Shown piece by piece: positions 1 to 9,855 of a stretch of DNA of 64,000 nt; the stretch's first letter is position 1; every line of letters starts with the position of its first letter. Source of the DNA: Hanleya hanleyi (Eukaryota > Mollusca > Polyplacophora > Lepidopleurida > Hanleyidae); the NCBI GenBank assembly GCA_036873755.1, contig JAVTVY010051652.1:213757-277756 (forward strand). Reading direction: 5' to 3'. Under the pieces are notes generated by a model. It was not told the origin of the DNA, ran no database searches, and saw only the letters and a list, made by a program, of their open reading frames with translations. The position numbers and the translations under genes are program-made.

Positions 1-339
1 GGTGCCGAGTGTTCACCAGGCATTAATAACCAACGACAATCTAAGCCTCCACACCGGTGCTTCAAGTTGTACGATCAAATGTCTGATCACCCTGATGACA
101 AAGTCTCATTTATCGCCTTACCTAATTGATGAACTCGATATATTAATGCCAGAAGTCATAAAAACATTCTTCGGTTCGGAAGGACAGGGATGTTTTGTCC
201 ATAAGGTTGCTTGACTTTCTAATTGAGAATATAATATTAAGTTGGTAGAACTAACAACATATAGGTATATCTATGGGCATTGCGAACTTCATTCAGGATA
301 TATCTGTTCTATAATGAATATGTCTATATAAATTGCAAA

Positions 340-530
340 AGGTGCTAATTTGACAAAACGCTATATAGACGATATTCTTATTTTGGAGAACCACTGTACA
401 GGTGACGACGTGAAAGTTTTATATCCAGTCTCTCTGCATTTAAAGGAAACGGCCGATGTATCTCTGAAAGGGCTTACTCCCAAGTCGAATCTTTGATAAG
501 ATAAATGATTACAATTTTGATATGATCAAC
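340..530 (+). pseudogene. Penelope-like RT fragment, 5' piece
   Basis: The plus-strand frame around 352-400 reads a catalytic YIDDIL motif, the metal-binding aspartates of an RT palm domain. It is followed by residues resembling the region after the active site (a YP..L.LKET stretch), and at 490-530 by FDKINDYNFDMIN, which resembles the (L)YDKRDDF.F.IVNF segment of mollusc-type RTs that carry the MGTNCAPLLADL signature. A stop falls between these blocks, so it is decayed. The match ends exactly at the TTAA where the 535-2428 insertion begins, and the family resumes at 2433. Assignment to Penelope-like elements is from memory of the family, not a search. Confidence 0.6.
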
Positions 531-534
531 TTAA
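531..534. other. Left TTAA target duplication
   Basis: TTAA immediately before the terminal sequence GAAATAATG. An identical TTAA follows the other end at 2429-2432. TTAA duplication is characteristic of piggyBac and Kolobok DNA transposons. Confidence 0.65.
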
Positions 535-690
535 GAAATAATGTTTTCATAGGCATGTTAATGGTTATTTACGCACGGTTAGTGTGGGAAATTTGATATT
601 TTAGGGCAAGAGCGAAACCCGCGCTCTAAACTTTCCCACACTAACCATGCGTAAAATAACCATTTAGCCCGCCTACGAAAACATTATTTC
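535..690. repeat. Palindromic hairpin, left end of TTAA element
   Basis: Inverted repeat with arms of about 75 bases: GAAATAATGTTTTCATAGG at the left, its complement CCTACGAAAACATTATTTC at the right, with TTTCCCACACTAACC and its complement in the middle. The same palindrome forms the other end at 2262-2428, and half of it ends the copy at 57.7 kb. Confidence 0.8.
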
Positions 691-1041
691 TGTTCTATTG
701 CACTACTCAAATTGATTATCAACAAAGATTACAATGAAAGGTTGAAACATATTTTAAACTTTGACAACCTACCTTCCCCCCATTTTTGAAAAAAACTCGT
801 CCACTGATGTTGGGACGATGCTCCCGTCTCGATTGTTGGGAAATCACGTGGATACATGCCTATTTGTGACGCTTTGTTAATGAATTTCCCCATGGAAACA
901 AGTTAAGCTTGAGAAGGAAATTTCATCTTGTAATTTATTTGTTTGTTTTATTCGATTGTTACTTGTATGAAAGCAGACGTCTCTTTCCTCATCCGACTTG
1001 TGATATGGAATCTCCTAACTTGGCACATGTACATTTCACAT

Positions 1042-1177
1042 AACCGTGGTAAATCGTGTAATAATTGCACGGTTAGCTCGATGTTATTGACACAAATGTT
1101 ATGGAATATCCATTCTATAACACATACACCTATTACACACTGATAACCATGCAATTATTACACGATTTAACACGGTT
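1042..1177. repeat. Internal inverted repeat with 36-base arms
   Basis: AACCGTGGTAAATCGTGTAA at 1042 is matched by its complement ending at 1177 (TTACACGATTTAACACGGTT), with a loop of about 65 bases. It lies at the inner edge of the left end of the TTAA element. The truncated copy at 57,292 begins in a single arm of this palindrome. Confidence 0.75.
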
Positions 1178-2261
1178 AAGAACTTTGTGACGTATGAAAT
1201 CTACACCCGTGATCTTGACACGCACAGGTGTTCACTCGGGAGAATCCATTTCACAGGACGGGTGATAAATTGCAGGACAAATTCTCGTCTGTCTGTACAT
1301 TCGAATAAACAAATAGAATAGATACCCTGCAAGTAGGAACTTAGTTTATTTTAAAGGCAGAAAATGTATAATCGCAGATATTTACACACCAATTGGGACA
1401 TACGAGTGTACACAATAAGAAACAGATCAACAGGAGAAAGAAGACGTGCTTTCAGATATGAATTATCTAGAGAAGCGGAGATCGAAAAGTTCATGAGAGA
1501 CGCAGATGATGAATCTCTTCTTGCCGACACAACACGAGTGTGATCAGCTGAACAAAGGTAGATTTTTCTCCGCTGACGATGAAAAATTAAGAGATCTGGC
1601 TAACAAACGAAATGAGTCAGGGACCGACAGGCAAACGAAATAGGAAATATGGATATTTAAAGGTATCAAATTCGTTTTATAATATAATCAAGTCTTATAA
1701 ACAAATACATCTAAAGATTACCCGTTACATCAACCATTGTTTGAGATCAACAACTGCCACGGTTCTGCTTGAGGCGAGTGTGTCTATCATTGATGTGATG
1801 TCCGTTACAGGCCACATAAATTACAAAAGACATCAAATGTTTGTAATTTCACATCTGTTCCACAGTCATGACATCTTGGCGGTTTTTCCAAAATGCCAAT
1901 GTTTCCAATAGCACGGCGAACATAAATTTCCTTCTTAGTTAAATAAATACTGGCAACATTTTCATTGAGAAAAAGCTGTAAATTAATATTTATTAAAGAC
2001 GTAAATTTCTGTCTCAAGTTTAACTGTTAGTTCCATCGTGATTGATTAAGAATGCCACATAAATAGGCTTGTATGCATGTATGTTTCACTGTACCCCCTT
2101 CTGAGAGACCACATAAACTCGTCCATTGATATTGACACGTGCCAAATGAGGCGAACGGCACATTTCAACAAAGGAAAGAAAGGTTATGAACGTTTACCAT
2201 ATTTTTTCAATCTTTCATTGTAATCTTTGGTGATAATCAATTTGAGTAGTGCAATAGAATA

Positions 2262-2428
2262 GAAATAATGTTTTCATAGGCGTGCTAAATCGTTAATTTA
2301 CGCACGGTTAGTGTGGGAAAGTTTATAAATTTTAGGGCACGGGCTTCGCTCTTGCCCTAAAATATAAACTTTCCCACACTAACCGTGTGTAAATTAACGA
2401 TTTAGCACGCCTATGAAAACATTATTTC
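2262..2428. repeat. Palindromic hairpin, right end of TTAA element
   Basis: A second copy of the 535-690 palindrome, with longer, better preserved arms running from GAAATAATGTTTTCATAGGC to GCCTATGAAAACATTATTTC and an AAAGTTTATA/TATAAACTTT core. It is followed by TTAA at 2429-2432, the second half of the target duplication. Confidence 0.8.
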
Positions 2429-2432
2429 TTAA

Positions 2433-2625
2433 TTCATGGCCAATACAATCTAGGAAGGCCTGCTTATGGCGTATATACATATCAGAACTAGTAACATTCA
2501 CTAGATCGTTTGAAAAATGTGAGTATTCAATCAACGCCGCAAAACAGCTTTTTGAGAAAATGGTTCGACAAGGTTACACCAGCAAACGTCTTCACTCAAA
2601 CTTTATCAAATTTGGTGATGATCTC
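2433..2625 (+). pseudogene. Penelope-like RT fragment, 3' piece
   Basis: Continues the RT fragment interrupted at 531. Recognisable residues are YISELVTFTR followed by a region (NAAKQLFEKMVRQGYTSKRL..NFIKFG) typical of the segment downstream of the palm in this family (GVYISQL.R..R ... LL.QGY...L...F.KF). If the insertion and one TTAA are removed, the reading frame runs across the junction to AYGVY at close to the expected spacing; a small frameshift then follows near 2,480. The coding trace ends near 2,625. Confidence 0.6.
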
Positions 2626-2659
2626 ACCTGTATAGCAAGATCTTTAGCGCTATGTTTCA

Positions 2660-2800
2660 TAACTTGTGTCCAATTTCGCTTACCCCAGGGCTAGGGACGG
2701 TATGACCACCGTGTATTACAAGATCTTCATGATGAACTATCACAATGAAAGCGTGACTGAGATACAACATACTCTAGAAAACGGTATAGAAATTCATAGA
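2660..2800 (-). repeat. Dispersed repeat F copy, antisense
   Basis: Contains the reverse complement of the family-F core: TTCGCTTACCCCAGGGCTAG...CACCGTGT...ATGAA...CACAATGAAAGCGTGACTGAGAT. Other cores are near 17,045, 20,555, 28,000, 32,035, 44,150, 47,320, 56,515 and 61,385. The family is not recognised; it carries no conserved open frame. The short frame here is incidental. Confidence 0.55.
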
Positions 2801-2869
2801 CACAAAAATAGTGGTAGACACGGATTTGACGACAGTGGCCTAGATATGGATTTGGCGGTAGAACCATCA

Positions 2870-3990
2870 TGATGTCTGACTGGTATCATCGCAACAGTCG
2901 ACAGCGTCTCTCTGGCAAGAGACTATCTCGTGTTTTTATGTTATATCCTCTTCGAGTGTGGTGCGATGGTGCCTTATGAATAAGGTATTTCGATTATGAA
3001 ACCGGAAAGTCATATATGGACGACGACTGACTACTGAATGTAGGATATAACGCTTGTATTGTTAATATATTAAAATGGGCATTCTAATATTTGTAATATG
3101 CATATGCAAGAGGACTATCATCCAAAGCTGTATCGTTAAGAACCAATGGTCAAACGTTATAGGTTATAGGTATAGGTATTCTCCGTTGAATAGATTATAG
3201 TTATTCCGTTATAGAAATGACGGGTCCCTGTCTTCCAATTTAGGGGTCCAGGTGATTCGTGGAATAATAATTCGTTTAGATCAGCCTACAAATAGACCCC
3301 AATTTGCAGAGAAATGCGCGTACCTACCAATCGATCACCTCCGCTGCAGAGTAACAATAAAGGTGGAGAAAATCTCAGAGCTATTATTAACCCCGTGATA
3401 AATGTTCGATTCACGTTAGTAATGACACCGAAACCCTTCTGAAAGAGTTCCCAGAATTCTGACTTCCAATTTCGGCAAGGCGTTTCATGCTAGAATCGCC
3501 AACAAAGGTAAAGGATTTGGACACCTAATATATTTGGACATGCAAAGAATGTTAAATCCCTTGTGTAATACCTTATTAAATCGAGGCTGTCAATTTCACT
3601 GACCTAGGCTATCAATCAGCCTTTATTCTGAATGTTGACCATCTCATCATTGGAAAGGACAGGACGCGTATAAGCGATAACATACAACAGTTGTGGGAAC
3701 GGAGAACGACGTAGTCTGACTGCAACCAAGCGGATATGTGTACCTATATATGGGAAGAAGAACTTGTGCTGATTATATGATATATACGTTATGCTCAATT
3801 TGCTTTGCTTTAAATAAACTCACCAAAACGAATTATATATTTCCCCAAAACAGGTCATTCAGGCAAATAGAATTTTGTGATAATTGTGATAAACTGATAA
3901 CGAGATCTGAATTTGTGTAAAATTGATTATCGCCTGTTACATATCTCAATAATTCAAATTGCTTCGCTAAAGATTTCATGAAAGTTTTGA
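2870..3990. other. No gene seen; anonymous AT-rich sequence
   Basis: No coding frame with a recognisable motif. Near 3,010 there is a reverse-complement piece of the dispersed repeat whose forward form reads ATTCAGCCGTCGTCCAT. The block at about 3,320-3,450 resembles the repeat units near 26.0-26.4 and 33.3 kb. Confidence 0.4.
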
Positions 3991-3997
3991 ACTTTCG

Positions 3998-4172
3998 ATT
4001 GCGATTTGTAGTAACAACTTGTAGCGTACATCTCATTTGCATCGTGAGAACACTGGTGCGATTTTAGTCGCATGCTACAACTCGTATGAAATAGGGCAGG
4101 TCCTATTTCATGCGATTAGTTGCATGCTACAAATCGTGGGATTCACCAACCGAGTTGTTACTACAAATCGCA
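3998..4172. repeat. Small foldback (MITE-like)
   Basis: GCGATTTGTAGTAACAAC near 4,000 is repeated in inverse (GTTGTTACTACAAATCGC) near 4,153-4,170, each next to a CATCGTGAGAA block. The interior holds a nested inverted pair, ATGAAATAGG and CCTATTTCAT. No coding capacity; probably a non-autonomous DNA element. Confidence 0.6.
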
Positions 4173-4324
4173 TCGTGAGAATGAGCCTGTAACCGTCGCC
4201 TGTGGACAGGCACGAATTTATTTTATTCAAACTAAAATGTTTATTAAATCATTCGTTCGTTAATAGTGTGAAGCTTTTGCCTTGTAAACTATTATGAAAG
4301 TTCCGATATATTATTAAAACATGT

Positions 4325-4362
4325 GGGACCACTTTCAAATAGAGGACCACTTTCAAATAGAA
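4325..4362 (+). repeat. Short tandem duplication (19 bp x2)
   Basis: GGACCACTTTCAAATAGA occurs twice head to tail. A simple local duplication at the edge of the inverted fragment pair described next. Confidence 0.7.
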
Positions 4363-4369
4363 AGTGTCA

Positions 4370-4577
4370 GACCTGATTTCCAATATTCAGCAATCGTCCA
4401 TAAAACAAGTTCCGCGTTCTCTCTCTTTTTGAGAGAGCCTATAATGACTTGATCGTACCCATGATTACATATCTGATCGTTTGGAAAAATAACTTGTGAG
4501 GCCGAATAGGGGTAATATGAGAGTAATAACGCTGACTGCCCATTAAACCCATCTTCGTCCTCAGCAAAACGCTGCAT
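4370..4577 (-). other. Unknown coding-like fragment, inverted pair member
   Basis: Open for 74 codons on the minus strand. The translation has YYPYSASQVIFPN and HGYDQVIIGS. The diverged counterpart at 5,590-5,740 on the plus strand preserves the same order (YYSYSASQIIF-like, then YHQVVM-like) at nucleotide level (ATTCGGCCTCACAA, GTCGTTATGA). Similarity kept in the same frame suggests an ancestral coding sequence, host exon or element, but I do not recognise it. Confidence 0.3.
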
Positions 4578-4959
4578 ATTGTCAGGGAGGAATTACTCGA
4601 GCATCTTCTTGCAAATGCACCGCTTCCTACGATTTTCAGCTTGTAAAATTTAGTTCATCCTGAATGTATTGTTGTTGTTTTTTTCGTTCTCACGTGAAGG
4701 ATGTCCCGAATCCCTCCACCCATGACTTCTTTTCACAGGCTCATGGAACAATGATAGTGGACAATGACCGTCGTAATATATAGATGATTCATTACCCAGT
4801 CTTTATGTGAACATTGGATGGGTAGTCTATCTGGAACCGTTGAAGTGGTTGCCTTCCGTTTACATGGACCGCATAATGAGTTCGAGCACATCTGACATAT
4901 TTAGACTTTGCCTCTCCTCTCTTCTGGTGTCACTCCTAGTGAAAGCTCACAACTCGTTG

Positions 4960-5113
4960 GATGGGTGACCGGGTGCTGTACTGGCTGGGCTGATCAGTGT
5001 CCAGAATAATAGGAACTGTGGACACTCGTGTTCTGGCACATGTAGGCACCGTCGTGATATAACTGAAACAATGTTGAAAACGACGTTAAATCCTACTCAC
5101 TCACTCACTCACT
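4960..5113 (+). mobile_element. 5S-rRNA-type SINE, 5' truncated
   Basis: Starts inside the 5S-like head at GATGGGTGACCGGGTGCTG, then the shared body (CTGGGCTGATCAGTGTCC, GGAACTGTGGACACTC, GGCACATGTAGGCACCGTCG) and the tail CGACGTTAAATCC(ACTC)n. A 14-base direct repeat, CTCACAACTCGTTG, lies at 4,946-4,959 and 5,112-5,125, overlapping the (CTCA)n tail. This is the expected target duplication of a LINE-mobilised, 5'-truncated insertion. Confidence 0.85.
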
Positions 5114-5145
5114 CACAACTCGTTGTCATGTTTATATGCAAGGAA

Positions 5146-5214
5146 CAGTTAAGAGCTCCAAGCGCCGAACGCAAAAAGCTCCAACAACCCGCGGAGGTCT
5201 GAGCTCTTAACTGT
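5146..5214. repeat. Hairpin with 14-base perfect arms
   Basis: ACAGTTAAGAGCTC and its complement GAGCTCTTAACTGT are separated by about 41 bases. A partial third arm (AAGCTCTTAGCTGTCCCATC) follows. Probably the end of a small DNA element; function unknown. Confidence 0.65.
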
Positions 5215-5589
5215 CACATCCAATTTTCCCAAGCTCTTAGCTGTCCCATCTCCGGGCTCCCCAAGCCTTGTCCTTTGTGGCATCATGCATATAAAAATGA
5301 CACACCATCGTGAGTCTTTATTAGAAGAGAGGCGTCAGAAGAGACGAGAACCATGGTCTACGTATCTCAGGTGTGTTCGATGTCTTTGTACAGTCTGTTT
5401 AACTTACGTAGTCATTTGCCTTCCTTGCATATCGCTCCAATTCCTTACAGACTTTACAGGCAAGGAAATTCGGGACGCCTCTTCACGAGAGAATACAAAA
5501 AGTCCAAGCAGTGCCATCAAGATGAACTAAATTTTTCGGGCGGGAAAGTGTAGGGAACGGAGTATGCGCACGAAGACGCTCGATAAATA

Positions 5590-5745
5590 TTTCTTTGACA
5601 ATTCTTGAGGAAGAAAATGGACTTAATAAGCAACCAGTTTTACCCCCATACTACTCATATTCGGCCTCACAAATTATTTTTCACAAAGATCGGAATTGTA
5701 ATCCTGCGTACCATCAAGTCGTTATGAGATATATGAAAAAATGAC
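5590..5745 (+). other. Unknown coding-like fragment, inverted pair member
   Basis: Diverged inverted copy of 4,370-4,577: shared blocks include ATTCGGCCTCACAA and the stretch ending CATCAAGTCGTTATGA. It abuts the LINE that begins at about 5,760, so it may be flanking host or older repeat sequence cut by that insertion. This copy has lost its open frame. Confidence 0.3.
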
Positions 5746-5759
5746 TGTCTCTGCGTCAA

Positions 5760-7690
5760 TGACAGACAATTCCAAGTTCGGTCTGATCATTTCGATCAGG
5801 ATCAGAGTGTCCCACAGTGCAGTATTTTGTCTACTACTCTGTTTAGTATCAAGATCAACAGCTTAGCGGCAGTTTTGAATAAATCAATTGATGGTTCACT
5901 CTTTGTAAACGATTTCAACATTTCGTGCAATGGGAAAAAGTATACACAATATTGAGAGAACATTACACTTTTGTCTAAATAGAATTCAGAAATGGTGTCT
6001 AGAAAATGGCTTCAAATTCTCCCGAGCTGAGACAAATTGTATACACTATTGCAGAAAGTATTTTCAGCACAAAGATCCAGTAATTACATTAGATAAAGCT
6101 GAGATCAAACTAGTGAAGAGGTCAAATTCTTAGAAATGTTGTTTGACCACCGATTAACGTTCTTATCGCATATAAATTGCTTGAAAGCTAAGTGCACGAA
6201 AGCTCTTGATTTGTTGAAGGTAGTTGCCTACTATAAGTGGGCAGGAGATCATCAAACACTTCTTCATTGATATTGATCGCTTGTTCGTTCCAAACTTGAT
6301 TATGGCTCTATTGTTTACAACGGTTCAAGCAAGAAAACTTGGCAAAGCTAGATCCTATTCTCCACCAAGGACTAAGACTCTGCCTTGGAGCGTTCAGAGC
6401 ATCTCCTAAAAAAGGCTCAATTGTCGAAGCAGATGGATTTCCTTTAGAACTTCGAAGAACTACTTCACTGCAATATATCACAAAATTGAGATCAAATCAC
6501 TCGAATTCTGCATATAACTGTGTTTTCAACCCTTAGTTCGTGGATTTCTATTTAATTAACCCTCCATTATTCCACCTTTTGGAATTCGTATGAATCCTCA
6601 TATTGTAGCAGCTCATATTTAGCTTAGTCAAATTTTACCTTACAAGCTCTTACCAATTCCACCATGGCAGTTAGCTAAACCAGAAGTAGATATTACACTA
6701 ACGAAATATAAAAAGGCAGACACGAGCCAGCCCGTGCATACACAAGAATTTGGTTTACTGAGAGAGAAATACAGATCACATCAGGCTATTTATACAGGTG
6801 CTTCTAAAGATGGTGAGAGAGTAGCATGTGCTACTATCTTTAGTTCCAAAACTAAAACCTGTCGACTACCAGGTAAAAGTTCGATATTCACTGCAGAAGC
6901 AAAAGCTATATTGACGGCTGTGGAAGGTATTGGGTGCAATAAAGGAAAAAATATGTCATATTCTCAGATTCACTGCCATGCCTTCAAGCGATTAAAAGTG
7001 GAACTTTAACTCATCCCACCATCTTGAATATTTTCTACAATTATATGACCGTAAATTTGATCAACAGAATGATATTGTGTTTTGCTGGTTGCCTGGTGAC
7101 GTTGGCATCAAAGGTAATACTGAGGCTGATAGAATGGCTGTGGCAACCCTTGATAATGAGGTTGATCCATATAGCGATCTCTATCTGTACTTATGTGAGA
7201 TAGCTGTTTCAGTCTTTATGGGATGCTGTGAATAATAACAAACTTCACGAGTTCAAAAAAACTTTAGGCTATACTCATCTGAACAGCCAGAAACGTTTCG
7301 ATCAAGCCATGATCAAGCGATGTAGAATCGGCCATATATGATTAACTCACGAACATTTACTAAAAAAGAGCCAGTCCCAAGGTGTATTCCATGCCACGAA
7401 GATCTCACAGTGAAACATATTCTTATCGACTGTATAGATTGTAAGATTGTAAGAGATTCTTTTTATCGAGCAGCTACTTTAGAAGATCATTTTAGTCGGA
7501 TGAAAGAAGACAATGGTCTGTTGTTTGAGAGAAATCGGTTTGTTGCATAAGTTTTAATGTGTGTATGTTTTAATGTGTTGAATTACTAAGTTATTAACGT
7601 AGCTACTTAGAAGTTTGTTTGATCGTCGCTATATAGCTGATATATTGCTGAACGCGACGTTAAACCTTAATTCTCTCTCTTTCTCTCAAA
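5760..7690 (+). pseudogene. Jockey/I-like LINE relic with RT and RNase H
   Basis: The 5' part of the RT is missing. At about 5,795-5,930 the frame reads GVPQCSILS (fingers-palm QG motif) and SLFVNDFNISC, where the catalytic [YF]xDD is FVND. The thumb region follows (RIQKWCLENGFKFSRAET, 5,975). An RNase H domain spans 6,750-7,140: YTGASKDG (first catalytic Asp replaced in the usual YTDGS), TAEAKAI with the Glu retained, SDS..C.QAI retained in a shifted frame, and WLPGDVGIKGN.EAD, where the usual SHVG histidine is lost. A C-terminal CIPCHEDLTVKHILIDC zinc-knuckle-like segment ends at 7,550. Several frameshifts and lost catalytic residues make it dead. The 3' end is GATATATTGCTGAACGCGAC followed by GTTAAACC and a CT-rich tail at about 7,690. 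Confidence 0.8.
7640..7690 (+). other. LINE 3' tail shared with SINEs
   Basis: CGCTATATAGCTGATATATTGCTGAACGCGACGTTAAACC then (CT)n. It aligns with the 3' ends of the SINEs at 5.1, 14.8, 17.9, 34.2 and 63.1 kb (CGTCGTGATATGACTGAAATATNGTTGAAANCGACGTTAAATCC, then ACTC repeats). In LINE/SINE pairs this terminal region is where the LINE RT starts reverse transcription. Confidence 0.65.
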
Positions 7691-8315
7691 CGTACACTTG
7701 TGTCTGTGACTATATGAACTGAATGTTGATGTTATTATTACCAGATCACTAGTACATGTATGCATGCGTACATAGTGTTCGAATAAATCACACGTTTTTA
7801 TAATATATCCGAACTTTCGTAATGCTTTACAAGTAAAAATCTATACACTATTATTGAACGAATGAAGTAAACAACTTTTTAGTTTGAATAAAATAAATTT
7901 GCGCCTGTCCAAAGGTAGCGAATATGGCAAATCTACGTTTAGACCGTTTATTTACCGGTAACAAAGCACCAGCTTATACTTTCATCTTCTACGTTATCAC
8001 AGCCCGAGACTAATCCGATTTAGTCAGGTTACCTTTTATCGCAAGATGGGTCTCATGAAGATGTTTATATATACGACAAATGTATTTGTAGTATACAGCT
8101 GGTATTCCTTCTTACCGTGCGGCTACGCTATACATTGCAAACAGTAGATAATAATATATTAGCCACTGCAAAAGTTTGATTGCCTGCGTTGACTTCTTAA
8201 CGCGGACATAATCTCTCTATTATTGAAAAATCACACGCCCGTTAATCATGTGTTCATTGTAATTGGTTATTGTCTTAGACTCAGAGCTCACCTACTAACG
8301 CGTTTCACAGCGATT
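7691..8315. other. No gene seen
   Basis: Anonymous AT-rich sequence without a recognisable frame or repeat. It ends in a (TA)n stretch at 8,320-8,334 that belongs to the LINE tail on the minus strand. Confidence 0.4.
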
Positions 8316-8319
8316 GGAT

Positions 8320-9245
8320 ATATATATATATATTTATTTATTGCAAAAGGCCAACTGGCCCATGAGCGAAACCATACAAGAACATGATATACAGATGACA
8401 AAGTGGCAGTCATAGACTAAATACATGATACAGATATCAGACCGGTTTACATATCTGCAAAATACTAATCAGTAAAACTGAGGTTAACATTTGTGTTTGG
8501 GAGGAAGTCGTTAAATTAAGGTCCATAAAGACACACATTTCTCACTTTGAACGATTTTGTAATAAACAGTGACACATTTTTAATAACAGTCACCGAGTCA
8601 GAAGTGATTAAACTAATTAATTTTTCATAAGTCGGGTGCCTCCAGTAGTACTCTGGTATATACCGTTCACGGTGCATATCATACAGAGGGCAAATTAAAA
8701 TAAAGTGCAGTTCGTCCTCTAACAGGTCACACGCAGAGCATTTCCTTTCTTCTAGTGGAGTTTTAATGGGCCTTTTCCATATACCCATCTCAATTTCTAA
8801 TCGGTGGGATGATGTACGAAATCTAGTAAAAGCAGTTCTCATAGCTTTGGTTACCACAATGTCTAAGTATGGTTGAAAACGAAAAGTGCTTATATGTATG
8901 TAAAATCTGGCTCTGCTAGACAACTGCAAACGAGCATGCCAATTTTGAACAAAATTGTCATTTAGCCTCTGTCGTATAAGAAATAGAAAAGCAGTAACGC
9001 TGCCAACAGACTGGTCTTCCCAGGCATGGAATAAACCTAAGCGGCCTAATAGATCTCGCAGCAAGGTTGCCCAACTTTTCCTGTTTGGATGATCAATTGA
9101 TTCTGCCAGTAATACTCTATAGACCCGGTTAATGTACTTCCTTTCACTTGATGCAATTACTTTCAACCAAAATTTAACAATAATGTATATTCTGCGTGTG
9201 ATCATTGATACCCTACCTAACTCACCATACACAAAATCAGGATAG
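8320..9245 (-). pseudogene. 3' end of LINE family 2
   Basis: A 5'-truncated non-LTR retrotransposon. A single open frame from 9,232 down to 8,516 (238 codons) gives the region after the RT, starting YGELGRVSMITRRIY. It ends with a zinc-knuckle-like C-x2-C..H-x4-C (CSACDLLEDELHFILICPLY), common at the C-terminus of CR1/L2/Jockey-type ORF2. The same order of residues appears, with frameshifts, at 42,240-42,900. The 3' untranslated end (TTCGCTCATGGGCCAGTTGG, TGCAATAAATAAATA, then TATATA) matches the end of that copy. The intact frame here suggests it is younger than its neighbours, but it is incomplete and lacks the catalytic domains. Confidence 0.75.
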
Positions 9246-9855
9246 AGTGACGGGGTAGTTAAATCGGGCGTGGGGTATAAAACATAGAATATTAATCAGT
9301 CGATACAGATCTTCCAGGGCGTATACTACAGGGAAGGCACGCGGCATGTGGATACGGTCTGCAACGTATTGTAGAATGTCGAATACATGTCTCGCTCAAA
9401 TGAAGCCCCAATTGCATACTAAGACAAGTACTCCAAGGATATGTCATACTGCACATGCGATATCATCATCTTCACGCATACGCTTTACAGCATTTTCCAA
9501 AACACTTTTGTAACAACAACACTCACATCACTCTCCTTAATGCAGTGTTTTTGCATCAGCAAAATTTTATTGTGGAATGTTCATTCCTGTGTTAAATCTT
9601 CAACTTATAATTTCGTTTTGATCCGAGCAATGTAGTATGAGTCAGAAAGCACAAACTGTTATATACGTTTCCATGTTTTTCGTATTTATGTCATTGTTAT
9701 AATTGTTGTTTCAATGTTTCAACACTCAGAACTACCTACTTTACTTCACAGATACTATCGATTGAGCAAATATCTGGAATAAAATATGTACTTTTCAGGA
9801 AATCCACGCCGCCAGGGAGACCTGAAGAAGAGCACTATCACCGTCACTTTCACTA
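9246..9855. other. No gene seen
   Basis: Anonymous sequence between two LINE relics. Short open frames have no motif. Confidence 0.4.

Larger units (their letters stand above)
535..2428. mobile_element. TTAA-flanked DNA transposon, non-autonomous
   Basis: An element of about 1.9 kb whose two ends are inverted copies. The left end begins GAAATAATGTTTTCATAGGC and the right end finishes with its complement. The inverted similarity is not confined to the tips: sequence at about 690-1000 recurs, reverse-complemented, at about 1985-2260, and a third copy lies at 57,292-57,728. Both tips are themselves palindromes (535-690 and 2262-2428). No transposase frame is visible; the short open frames inside have no recognisable domain. 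It sits inside an RT coding fragment and is flanked by TTAA. Superfamily (piggyBac or Kolobok) is inferred only from the target duplication; the terminal bases do not match either consensus I know. Confidence 0.65.
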
